This document shows positions 41,753-50,173 of a stretch of DNA of 64,000 bases, piece by piece. Positions within the stretch are counted from its first letter, which is position 1; each line of letters opens with the position of its first letter. Below the pieces are notes generated by a model. That model ran no database searches. It saw only the letters and a list, made by a program, of their open reading frames with translations, and was not told the DNA's origin. The DNA is from Brenneria izbisi (lineage in GTDB: Bacteria > Pseudomonadota > Gammaproteobacteria > Enterobacterales > Enterobacteriaceae). The DNA is taken from assembly GCF_025840185.1 (NCBI RefSeq), contig NZ_JAMPJU010000003.1, positions 1 to 64,000 on the forward strand. The letters run 5' to 3'. A program made the position numbers and the translations under genes.

Positions 41753-43225
41753 ATGCCGGTATCAAAGAATAAGAGAAAAAATAAATCATCAAAAAGTGGT
41801 AAAAATAGAACCCCTTTACTAGACCACAAGAAAATAGGCTCTGAATTGCATCCTGCTTTCTCACAATTAAAGACTTCTCTTGGAGAAAAAATGATTTTTT
41901 CTTCTTGGTCGAATGAACGACTTCCTGAGATGTTGTGGGCCGCAATTATTAGGGTGATTAACGAGCAAGATTACGCTATATCTGAATTCAGGCGTGTAAT
42001 TTCATTCGTATCAAAACATCCTGATAAAGAAAAAATGTCAGATCTATCACTTACAGGAATCTCAAAACTAGATGATAGTCTACGTGACGAATTTTTATGT
42101 TATTTACTTTCAAAACCAATAACAGCGTCTGCCTTGACTGTGCTTTTAATATTCAAGGGACTTCCAGCGCGAGAATCTTGGTTAAAGTTTTTGCCAGACG
42201 AAGAACCAAACTTGGATCTTCTTATGGTAGCTGTAGGTATGTGTTTTCCTCATCAATCACAAGAAGCTACTGATTGTAGATGGCTTAAAGTTATGCTCCA
42301 GATTGTTTCAGGAAAACTTCATGTACCGAAAGAAATGATTGAATCATGGATAACTTATCCATATGAGGGTGACTTAAGAATCATTCGTCCTTCAATTCGC
42401 TCATGTGAAATGACTTGTAATCCAATGATGGGACAAGATCTGGCGTGGGCGAAGGAGTTTTGGGATTCAGCATGGAGGAATACACCTTGCTTGGATTTAA
42501 TTAGAGAAAGTGAAACTAGTGATGCAGTTCCATGTTGTAGTCTAGTGGATATCTCTACGATTCAAAATAAATTAGAAAAGCATTGGATTGATACTCATTC
42601 AACAACAGAAATTGATGCAAAGCATGATGGTACTTTTGGTATTGCATTTTACACTTTAACCATATTAAGTGAAATTGTATCCTCTAATATTCGGACTGGT
42701 ATATTGGCTAGGTTAGGGTTAAGAACGATATTAGAATCTCATATTAACCTGAGGTATTTGGCATTAAAAGATGATAAGGAACTATGGAGTAAGTGGAGAA
42801 CTTATGGTGCAGGTCAAGCAAAATTAAATGCGCTAAAATTTGATGAGTTGGTTGATCCTCCAAGATTTATTAATTCAGAAATACTTGAGTCAATTGCAGG
42901 TGAAGATCTCTGGGAAGAGTTTATCAATATTGAATTAGGAAGTTGGAGTGGCGCAGACCTCAGAAAACTTAGTGCATCAACGGGATTAAAATCTGTGTAT
43001 GACCAGTATTACTCTTGGTCTTCTACCTATTCGCATGGAACATGGGGAGCAATAAGAGAAGTATGTTTTAATACATGTGGTAATCCGTTGCATCGTTTAC
43101 ATCGTTATCCAAAAGAATCTTCACTACCAGATACACTATATGATGCATGCGTCTTAGTGGATGAAATACTAAATGACTTGAGTAAATTATACCCATCATT
43201 TTCTCCGCGTTTGCTGGAAAAATAA
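41753..43225 (+). CDS. DUF5677-domain protein
   Basis: The 490-residue product has a basic N-terminus (MPVSKNKRKNKSSKSGK), a helical middle, and a C-terminal DUF5677 region marked by RTILESHINLRYLALKDD and YYSWSSTYSHGTWG. No catalytic function is established for the family. It is strongly AT-rich and sits beside an Mrr-type nuclease on a mobile element, so a role in phage defence is possible but unproven. I start at ATG 41753; a GTG at 41741 overlaps the ribosome site AAGGAG. Confidence 0.75.
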   Translation: MPVSKNKRKNKSSKSGKNRTPLLDHKKIGSELHPAFSQLKTSLGEKMIFSSWSNERLPEMLWAAIIRVINEQDYAISEFRRVISFVSKHPDKEKMSDLSLTGISKLDDSLRDEFLCYLLSKPITASALTVLLIFKGLPARESWLKFLPDEEPNLDLLMVAVGMCFPHQSQEATDCRWLKVMLQIVSGKLHVPKEMIESWITYPYEGDLRIIRPSIRSCEMTCNPMMGQDLAWAKEFWDSAWRNTPCLDLIRESETSDAVPCCSLVDISTIQNKLEKHWIDTHSTTEIDAKHDGTFGIAFYTLTILSEIVSSNIRTGILARLGLRTILESHINLRYLALKDDKELWSKWRTYGAGQAKLNALKFDELVDPPRFINSEILESIAGEDLWEEFINIELGSWSGADLRKLSASTGLKSVYDQYYSWSSTYSHGTWGAIREVCFNTCGNPLHRLHRYPKESSLPDTLYDACVLVDEILNDLSKLYPSFSPRLLEK

Positions 43226-43276
43226 AGCTAAATATATTGTATGGCTGGTTATCAGCGTTCACCAAATCAGTCTAAA

Positions 43277-43299
43277 ATGCGGACGTAACCCGTCCGCAT
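43277..43299 (+). terminator. Hairpin after the DUF5677 gene
   Basis: ATGCGGACG (43277-43285) pairs perfectly with CGTCCGCAT (43291-43299) around a five-base loop, 52 bases after the stop codon. It lacks a T run, so termination efficiency is uncertain. Confidence 0.5.
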
Positions 43300-43505
43300 C
43301 GCTCGTAGCTGACAAGGAGCTATCAGAGGACAGATTCAGTGCCAAAATCGGATGCTGCTAACATCACTGATGTACTCATCAATGGGGAACAGGTTAGGGA
43401 TACCTTGTCAACTTCCCCAACCTAGTACACAATATAGCCAGTCAACCAACAAGGTGTGCCGAAAATCCTTGTTGAATCAGCCGATTGAGCGAGAAATGTT
43501 ATTCC

Positions 43506-43645
43506 CGTTTCCCGCTCCAATTCTTGTTCTATAGACAGCCACCAAAGTCTGTAGCTCTCTGATTCAACAGGGTAATCGCTCTGTTGAGCATCCAGCGAAA
43601 TCCGCTGAAAACCACCGTCAACCACGCCGCAGTCGTACACAAACT
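43506..43645. repeat. att core and arm, copy 2 (right end of element 1)
   Basis: The 15-bp core CGTTTCCCGCTCCAA recurs at 43506-43520 without the rest of the tRNA. The arm after it is closest to copy 4 at 48717. Core copies 1 and 2 bound an element of about 7.6 kb. The arm here implies that another element once started at this point. Confidence 0.75.
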
Positions 43646-43648
43646 AGT

Positions 43649-43737
43649 GTAATGATGTGATGTTACTCCCGGATTAATGTAGTCAGTAAAAGCATGGCAC
43701 TGACTACCTTAGGAAGGGGCGTCCATCACATCATTAC
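43649..43737. repeat. Nested inverted repeats at the edge of the pseudogene
   Basis: GTAATGATGTGATG (43649-43662) is repeated inverted at 43724-43737. Inside, GTAGTCAGT (43679-43687) pairs with ACTGACTAC (43699-43707). The outer right arm overlaps the 3' end of the cysteine-synthase remnant. It may be a terminator-like structure or the scar of a small mobile element. Confidence 0.6.
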
Positions 43738-44328
43738 ATTTCCCTTCTCCCTGAAATATTTTTTTATTCCCTTTAAGGTGCCACCCGATCCAACCCCGCA
43801 AATAATGACGTTAGCGTCTTGTCCGCCGGGGGCTGTTGACAGATAATGAGCCATCGTATTGGAGTCATTGGAAAATTGATCGCAAAAGAATCTACCAATT
43901 TTGATTGGCATATTTTTTTGCTACATTAACATAATTACTATTTGATTCTGGCGCTGCATCAGATGGCGTAACAATAACACTTGCACCGTGATATTTAAGT
44001 AAAGATAGCTTTTCTTTACTTATACGATCATAAGTTATCATAGTAACTTTATATCCTTTTAAGCGACCTATCCAGGCAATACCAATTCCTGTATTTCCCG
44101 ATGTAATTCATCGCCCGGTTTTATTTTTCCTGAGCGCTCGGCATCATTGATGATTTTCAAGGCGACTCGATCCTTTATTGATCCTCCAGGATTATAAGAT
44201 TCGAGTTTTATACTAATATCACTATCGGGATAGTCTGTAGCCAAAATTCGTACAACAGGAGTATTGCCAATCAAGTTTAGAGCACAAAGTGATTGGTTAT
44301 TATCGACAATATTCATGTCATCATTCAT
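43726..44328 (-). pseudogene. Cysteine synthase/PLP-dependent beta-synthase remnant
   Basis: Three fragments in different frames belong to one gene. The first (from ATG 44328) encodes LIGNTPVVRI and the PLP-lysine segment NPGGSIKDRVALK, ending at GDE. The second frame continues as TSGNTGIGIAWIGRLKGYK to YANQNW. The third gives RFFCDQFSNDSNTMAHY and GVGSGGTLKGIKKYFR. Frame shifts join them, a few codons are missing around position 44107, and the C-terminal third is absent. Intact relatives join O-acetylserine or O-phosphoserine to a nucleophile; SbnA-type enzymes use the same fold. Confidence 0.82.
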
Positions 44329-44330
44329 TA

Positions 44331-44841
44331 TATTGATATCCAGCGCGGAGTATATGAGACATTTATATATTAGGAAAGCTAAAGACTGGCTAAAGGAGCA
44401 CATTGTAGCGATAAATTGGATTTTTATGTTGATGTTTTATTTTTTATAAGAGCTTTGATTTTAAGTTTGCTTCTATTATGATTTTTTAAAATAGAAAAAC
44501 ACAAAAAAATAGAATGATAAACTTGTTTATAAAACTAAATTTGTAATAAAATTTGCTAATGAAAGTCGTGATTATAGGTAAGTATAATGAGTTCTACTAA
44601 TATATTTCACACTATATTCTAAATCATTCGAGTGACAGAAAAGCGATGATGCAGAGATTGCCCTGATGCTTATTGCTGCTGGTTCTGCGTGTTTTTACAT
44701 TAGGTTACCAGTCAACGACATTTTTCCACCAAAAGGGCTTGCTAGCGTGATCCAATTAGTACATAATGCTGACCGTTGAATCGATGACATATGAAATAGA
44801 TATAAAATTCATATAGTTATATAAGGTTTAATTAGCTGCAT
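44331..44841. other. AT-rich non-coding stretch before tRNA-Gly copy 2
   Basis: No supported gene. A segment at about 44613-44645 (TATATTCTAAATCATTCGAG) resembles one ERIC end but the rest of the element is missing. A promoter with TTGCTA (44739-44744) and CATAAT (44762-44767), 17 bases apart, probably drives the tRNA. The segment 44721-44783 is repeated at 48473-48535. Confidence 0.55.
44721..44783 (+). repeat. 63-bp promoter-bearing repeat upstream of tRNA copy 2
   Basis: It matches 48473-48535 at about 57 of 63 positions and holds the same -35/-10 pair, GGGCTTGCTA and TACATAATGC. The copy upstream of tRNA 1 shares only the GGGCTTGC part. Copies 2 and 3 therefore share a recent common source. 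Confidence 0.7.
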
Positions 44842-45040
<199 letters not shown>

Positions 45041-45213
45041 ATAAATAGACGGAAATCGTCGGTGGATTGTTTGCTATGCCTTTTATGAAAAAAAAGAATG
45101 ATTTGAAAGATCAACGGTTTCAAAAAGCGTGCGGCGCTAAAACAGGCCAACTTACAATGCATCTCTCATTCTTCGCTCTATCACACACCCAACAAACGTT
45201 CTGGCGTCGGAAC

Positions 45214-46269
45214 TCAGAGCGCACAGGTGCGCTCTGCGGATGTCTCTGCCCAGTCAGATAGCGGCAACGGCGGTTGTTGAGAGAAGATACGCTTCATTAT
45301 CGGTTTCAATTCCTCTACGCCGGATCTGCCGCCGGGCCAGGTGGAAGGCAGCACGGCAACCCAATTCCCATCGGCATCACACTCCGCCATCTTGAAGCGG
45401 AAGGTGTACTGTCCGGCGAGCCCCATACGTAAATCACTGACCACCAGCGAATTACCGATAATGTCGTAGCGCAGCCAATCATCCGTGAACCAGCGAAGCC
45501 TGTCGTGCAGCGGTACGTTGTTCAGCAAGCGTGCTAAATCGAGGTTAAGCGGTAGACGCACCCATTCAGGTTGCTCATCATCAAACCAGCTACTTACGGA
45601 TTCATAGTAGTAACCGTCAGGCGTTTTAGCGATGACGCGCCATAACAGCGTATTTAATGGCATCGGCACCGCACGCAGTTCTGTCACTACGATCCCCTGA
45701 TGGCGCATGGCGTTGTGAACGCGCTGCTCGGCCAGCACGCGTCCGCCTGTCCCAAAAGCAAGATAGGCTGCGCCGAAAGCCAGCGCGCAAGTCATTAAAC
45801 GGATGCTGCGTGTGTTCAACCCTTTGATGACGGCAAAAATCACGGTTGCCAGCAACGGGACCGTGTAGACAGGATCAATGATGAAGATCGCCGACCAGCT
45901 TTCGGGGATGGTCGGGATCGGCCAGAAAAGTTGAGTACCATAGACGGTAAACGCATCCAACACCGGGTGGGTGATGAGGACCAGCCATAGCGTTAAAAAC
46001 AGGCGCGCCCGACTGTAGGGTGCTTTAGGCCAGCGCTGCCGGATCAGCCAGGTTAACAGTCCCGCCAATGCCGTCAGCACGAAAATGGAATGTGAAAAAC
46101 CGCGATGGTAGGTCATCATCGACACCGGATCGGCGTAGGGTATGACCACATCCAGGTCTGGCAGGGTGGCAAGCGCGGCGCCGTAGAAAAGTGAACGCCG
46201 TCCCTGCGTTCGGCCTAACAGACTGCCTTGAATCGCTCCCCCCAACAGGGCCTGTGTAACAGAATCCAT
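45214..46269 (-). CDS. YdjM-family inner-membrane metal-dependent hydrolase
   Basis: A 351-residue DUF457/PF04307 protein. The N-terminal part holds the family's conserved His and Asp segments (DSVTQALLGGAIQGS, LPDLDVVIPYAD, YHRGFSHSIF, THPVLDAFT), and there are about four membrane helices in residues 1-190. A soluble C-terminal domain follows. The family includes E. coli YdjM, which is LexA-controlled; I see no LexA box here. Physiological function is not established. AGAGGA precedes the start. Confidence 0.88.
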   Translation of the reverse strand: MDSVTQALLGGAIQGSLLGRTQGRRSLFYGAALATLPDLDVVIPYADPVSMMTYHRGFSHSIFVLTALAGLLTWLIRQRWPKAPYSRARLFLTLWLVLITHPVLDAFTVYGTQLFWPIPTIPESWSAIFIIDPVYTVPLLATVIFAVIKGLNTRSIRLMTCALAFGAAYLAFGTGGRVLAEQRVHNAMRHQGIVVTELRAVPMPLNTLLWRVIAKTPDGYYYESVSSWFDDEQPEWVRLPLNLDLARLLNNVPLHDRLRWFTDDWLRYDIIGNSLVVSDLRMGLAGQYTFRFKMAECDADGNWVAVLPSTWPGGRSGVEELKPIMKRIFSQQPPLPLSDWAETSAERTCAL

Positions 46270-46500
46270 GTGACGTCCTCTACCTTTTCAAATGAATATC
46301 ATTGGCATAAGTCAACTTGTGTTGCCGAAGAAGACTGTACCCACAATGCCGATGTTTATGTAGTATCGTGAGGAACATCCACGAAAAAAGACGGCAAGTT
46401 ATTCTGGCATTATAAGTACCGCTACGCCAAAACAACCAGTCACATCGCCCCAGTGTCGGGGCGCCTGAGCGCGAAACGATTAATCTATGGAGTAAATAGC

Positions 46501-47418
46501 ATGACGAAACTGCGTATTGGTGTTGTCGGGCTGGGCGGCATAGCACAGAAAGCGTGGTTGCCGGTATTGTCTGCGGCATCCGATTGGCTTCTGGAAGGCG
46601 CTTTTTCACCAACGCGCGACAAAGCGCTGCCGATTTGTAACGCCTATCGCATCCCTTACGTTTCCTCCCTTCATGAGTTGGCGAGGCGATGTGACGCCGT
46701 TTTCGTGCACAGCGCCACTTCCAGTCATTATGCGGTGGTCAGTGAGCTCTTGCGGGCTGGCGTCCATGTCTGTGTGGATAAACCGTTGGCAGAGCGGCTT
46801 GACGAGGCTGAACAACTGGTTGAGTTGGCGGAAGACAAAAAATTATCGCTGATGGTTGGTTTCAATCGGCGTTTTTCTCCGTTGTACCAGGCGTTAAAAG
46901 CGCGGGCTGGCATGATGGCATCGCTTCGTATGGATAAGCACCGCAACAACAGTGTCGGGCCGCAGGATTGCCGTTTTACGCTGCTGGATGACTATCTGCA
47001 TGTGGTGGACACGGCCCTCTGGCTTGCCGGAGGGCGTGTCGATTTACAAAGCGGGAACATTTTCACCACCGAGAAGGGAGAAATGTTTTACGCCGAGCAT
47101 CATTTCGCGCATAAAAATCTTCAGGTAACCACCAGCATGCATCGGCGCGCAGGCGGTCAACGGGAATGGGTTCAGGCCATATTGGATGGCGCGCTAATCC
47201 AGGTCAATGGCATGCGGGAGTGGTGTGAGGACAATGGTAAAGGCACGGTCATCCGGCCTGCACCGGATTGGCAAAGTACCCTTGAGCAGCGCGGCTTCGT
47301 TGGTTGTGTCCGGCATTTTGTTGACTGCGTACAAAATCAAACCGCCCCGGAAACATCTGGCGAACAAGCGCTTGCCGCACAACGCATGGTGGAGACATTG
47401 CTTGGCGAGCGTGTTTAG
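46501..47418 (+). CDS. yceM: Gfo/Idh/MocA-family oxidoreductase (YceM-like)
   Basis: The 305-residue protein begins with a NAD(P) fold (LRIGVVGLGGIAQKAW), followed by the conserved CVDKPLAERLDEAEQLVELA. The C-terminal half includes LLDDYLHVVDTALWL with the family His. It closely resembles E. coli YceM (MviM), whose substrate is unknown. I start at 46501, behind ATGGAG; an earlier ATG at 46453 lacks a ribosome site. The following dehydrogenase gene could be co-transcribed. Confidence 0.9.
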   Translation: MTKLRIGVVGLGGIAQKAWLPVLSAASDWLLEGAFSPTRDKALPICNAYRIPYVSSLHELARRCDAVFVHSATSSHYAVVSELLRAGVHVCVDKPLAERLDEAEQLVELAEDKKLSLMVGFNRRFSPLYQALKARAGMMASLRMDKHRNNSVGPQDCRFTLLDDYLHVVDTALWLAGGRVDLQSGNIFTTEKGEMFYAEHHFAHKNLQVTTSMHRRAGGQREWVQAILDGALIQVNGMREWCEDNGKGTVIRPAPDWQSTLEQRGFVGCVRHFVDCVQNQTAPETSGEQALAAQRMVETLLGERV

Positions 47419-47498
47419 TGTCGTTACTTATTGCATCATGCTGACGCGTCATCAATAGCGTCAGCGTTTTCTCTTTATTTTACCCAAGGAAACGGCTT

Positions 47499-48425
47499 AT
47501 GACTGCTGTGCTGCTGTTGGATCCCCGTGCTGATGACATCGTCCCTGTGTTACACCATGCTGCGCCAGCATTGGAACTGGCGTTATCCGATGGAACAGCA
47601 GAGCAGGCTCAGCGTTATCCTGTCTGGCTTGGTCAGCCTGATGTCGCGGCGGGTTTGCTGTCGCAAGGCGCGAAACCTAAGTGGCTGCAATCGACCTGGG
47701 CCGGATTCAAGCCATTGCTGGCGGACGGATTGCCACGCGATTATCGCTTGAGTCGTGCGGTGGGCGTTTTTGGTCAACCGATTGCCGAATATGTTATCGC
47801 CCATTTGCTCAGACATGAGTTACAGCTAGCTGAACGTCAGGTCAGTCAACAACGGCGTGAGTGGAACCATCGTTTGCCCGGTTCGCTGGCCAGCAAAAAT
47901 GTGCTGATTGTCGGCGCAGGCGAGATTGGCTGTGAAGTGGCGGGTTTTTTGCAGCCTTTCGGCGTTGCATTATTCGGGATTGTGCATACGCCCCGCGCCT
48001 TGCCACATTTTCAGCAGGTTGTGGGGATTGCCGAACTCAAAACAGCGGTACAGAATATGGATTACATCATCAATATTCTTCCCGATACGACAGCAACAAC
48101 CGATATCTATTGCACAGAGGTATTTGCCGCCATGAGGTCATCGGCTTTGTTTATCAATGTGGGCCGGGGCTCGGCGGTGATAGATGAAGATCTGCTGACC
48201 GCGTTGCGCACCAAACAAATTGCGGGTGCGGTGCTGGATGTATTCCGGCAGGAGCCTTTACCCACGGCGCATCCGTTCTGGGCAGAGCCAGAGTTGACGC
48301 TGACCGGCCATATCGCCGGCCCGATGGTGCCTGTCCTGATGGGGCAACTATTCCTGCATAATCTGGCGTGCTTTCATAAAGACGAAACATTACGCGGCGA
48401 AGTGGACTTCTCCCGCGAATACTAA
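47499..48425 (+). CDS. D-2-hydroxyacid dehydrogenase
   Basis: A 308-residue member of the D-isomer-specific 2-hydroxyacid dehydrogenase family. The NAD-binding site is VGAGEIGCEVAGF. The catalytic residues appear as Arg in INVGRGSAVI, Glu in FRQEPLPTAHPFW and His in LTGHIAGP. It probably reduces glyoxylate or hydroxypyruvate-type acids, as GhrA-like enzymes do; the substrate cannot be fixed from sequence. AAGGAAA precedes the start, 80 bases after yceM. Confidence 0.9.
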   Translation: MTAVLLLDPRADDIVPVLHHAAPALELALSDGTAEQAQRYPVWLGQPDVAAGLLSQGAKPKWLQSTWAGFKPLLADGLPRDYRLSRAVGVFGQPIAEYVIAHLLRHELQLAERQVSQQRREWNHRLPGSLASKNVLIVGAGEIGCEVAGFLQPFGVALFGIVHTPRALPHFQQVVGIAELKTAVQNMDYIINILPDTTATTDIYCTEVFAAMRSSALFINVGRGSAVIDEDLLTALRTKQIAGAVLDVFRQEPLPTAHPFWAEPELTLTGHIAGPMVPVLMGQLFLHNLACFHKDETLRGEVDFSREY

Positions 48426-48472
48426 AAATCATTACAGCGTTGTTGTTCAGGCGACGCTCACCCATCAGGATA

Positions 48473-48535
48473 TTTTTCCATGAAAAGGGCTTGCTAGCGC
48501 TATTCGATTAGTACATAATGCTGACCGTTGAATCG
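48473..48535 (+). repeat. 63-bp promoter-bearing repeat upstream of tRNA copy 3
   Basis: Second copy of the segment at 44721-44783. It holds TTGCTA (48491-48496) and CATAAT (48514-48519), 17 bases apart. The tRNA begins 120 bases further on, a longer leader than in copy 2. Confidence 0.7.
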
Positions 48536-48654
48536 CTTTTATGATAAATAGTTATAAAATTCATGGTGTTATAGCAATTTAACAAAGTAGGATGGTTAAT
48601 TATCGTGAAAATTTGCTTTTCATTGGAAGTAAAGGATAATTAATCCGGTTATAT

Positions 48655-48850
<196 letters not shown>

Positions 48851-48865
48851 TAAAGAAAACGATGG

Positions 48866-50173
48866 TCAGAACCCCACTTCAATGTTTAGCGAGAGATAAG
48901 CGGCAGGATGACTTGCCTCGCTATGCTGGCTATCGCTTTGCCGAAAGCGTGATGAGGGCATAAACCAGCCGAGAATGGATTCCACTTCAATATTGTCGTC
49001 AGGGCGCCAGCCAAACATTAACTCTACCGCTGAGCCTAGATGTTTGGTGGAAAGGCGATCGTATCTGGGGCTGAGCTCTGTGGAGTCGTCGCGCAATAAT
49101 GCCAGTTGATCTTGTCTGTAATCGTGATAGACCAAATCCAATGACGCTTCTGGCGTGAGATTGATGCCAATGCCGCCCGTCAGGATATGGATATTCGTCA
49201 GTTCAGGATCAAAGGTGTTGCCATAGATTTTATATTTAATTATTCCCCCGGAACGGGCTTCATTGGAATGCAATCCGGTTTGGCGATAGCCTTTATCAGT
49301 GTTGTCGGCTTGATTGCCATCGCCACTGCCCCAGGCGTAGCCGAGCGTGATCCGCGGGCGTAGCGGTACGCTATCAAAAATATAAGTGCCGCCCGCATCA
49401 ACGGCATAGCCGCGTAAACGTCGGCTGGCTTCTTTCCCTTGCATGACGCCAAATTCAAACCAATGCTGCAACCCCTGTTTGGGAAACGCATGTGAGCGGA
49501 TACCGGTATTGATCTGGCGATTGTTATCGGTGGTGATATCGCGTTGTATCACGCTATAAAGGCCAAGACGCCAAGTATTGTCCAGATAATAGCGCGCCAG
49601 AATACCGCCGGTGTTTACCGGATCCTGTTTTGTTTTACTGTCAAAAAGATCTTTTTGCCAATGATTGACGCGACCGGCGATGGCATCCACTTCAATATTT
49701 CCTTTGCTGATGCGCGCATGAACGCCATCGAGATTTTCGTCAAACAACCATTCGCGTTCATCGCGTATTAACCATCGCCCCAGACGTAACTCGGTATGCG
49801 GTATGAGCTTATCGCTGACCTTCATATAAGCCTGATTCAGATTCAGACTGGTGGTTTGCTGTTGCGCCTCGCGGGATTCGCGTTCAATTTTTTTTATCCA
49901 TTCCAGTTCCGCCAGGCCGGAAACCGGCGCATCTTTCATCGTTTGCAACTGTAATCGGAAAGCCGGTTCCAGTTCTGTGGCATTATCCTTTTTCTCCCCC
50001 TGCCTTAATTTTTTGTTGCGTTGGTGTTTTCCTTCCAGGATCAGACGGGGTTTTATGGTGACCCACTGTTTCCGTTCTTCCTGTTCTGCTTGTGTGGCCG
50101 CGCCAGGCATGGCGGCCTGTGCAGTGAGTGGCAGCAGTGATAAAAAAGGGAGAGTAAGACAATGACGTATCAT
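48866..50173 (-). CDS. AlgE-like (alginate export family) outer-membrane barrel
   Basis: The 435-residue protein starts with a signal peptide likely cut after TAQA. The remainder is rich in alternating polar and hydrophobic residues typical of a beta-barrel and ends in GF, the usual barrel C-terminus. It matches the alginate-export (PF13372) group: LRLGRWLIRDEREWLFDENLDGVHARI is a family-like stretch. AlgE-type pores let anionic polysaccharides out. It is the last gene of the glycan operon; its ATG overlaps the stop of the kinase gene (ATGA). Confidence 0.85.
   Translation of the reverse strand: MIRHCLTLPFLSLLPLTAQAAMPGAATQAEQEERKQWVTIKPRLILEGKHQRNKKLRQGEKKDNATELEPAFRLQLQTMKDAPVSGLAELEWIKKIERESREAQQQTTSLNLNQAYMKVSDKLIPHTELRLGRWLIRDEREWLFDENLDGVHARISKGNIEVDAIAGRVNHWQKDLFDSKTKQDPVNTGGILARYYLDNTWRLGLYSVIQRDITTDNNRQINTGIRSHAFPKQGLQHWFEFGVMQGKEASRRLRGYAVDAGGTYIFDSVPLRPRITLGYAWGSGDGNQADNTDKGYRQTGLHSNEARSGGIIKYKIYGNTFDPELTNIHILTGGIGINLTPEASLDLVYHDYRQDQLALLRDDSTELSPRYDRLSTKHLGSAVELMFGWRPDDNIEVESILGWFMPSSRFRQSDSQHSEASHPAAYLSLNIEVGF

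Noticed and set aside
44613-44645. Half of a second ERIC element
   Set aside because: About 25 of 33 bases resemble one ERIC end, but the core and the opposite end are missing, so it is at best a degenerate fragment.
45067-45261. 64-codon plus-strand frame with a basic N-terminus
   Set aside because: It runs into the convergent YdjM-type gene, has no family match and a poor ribosome site.
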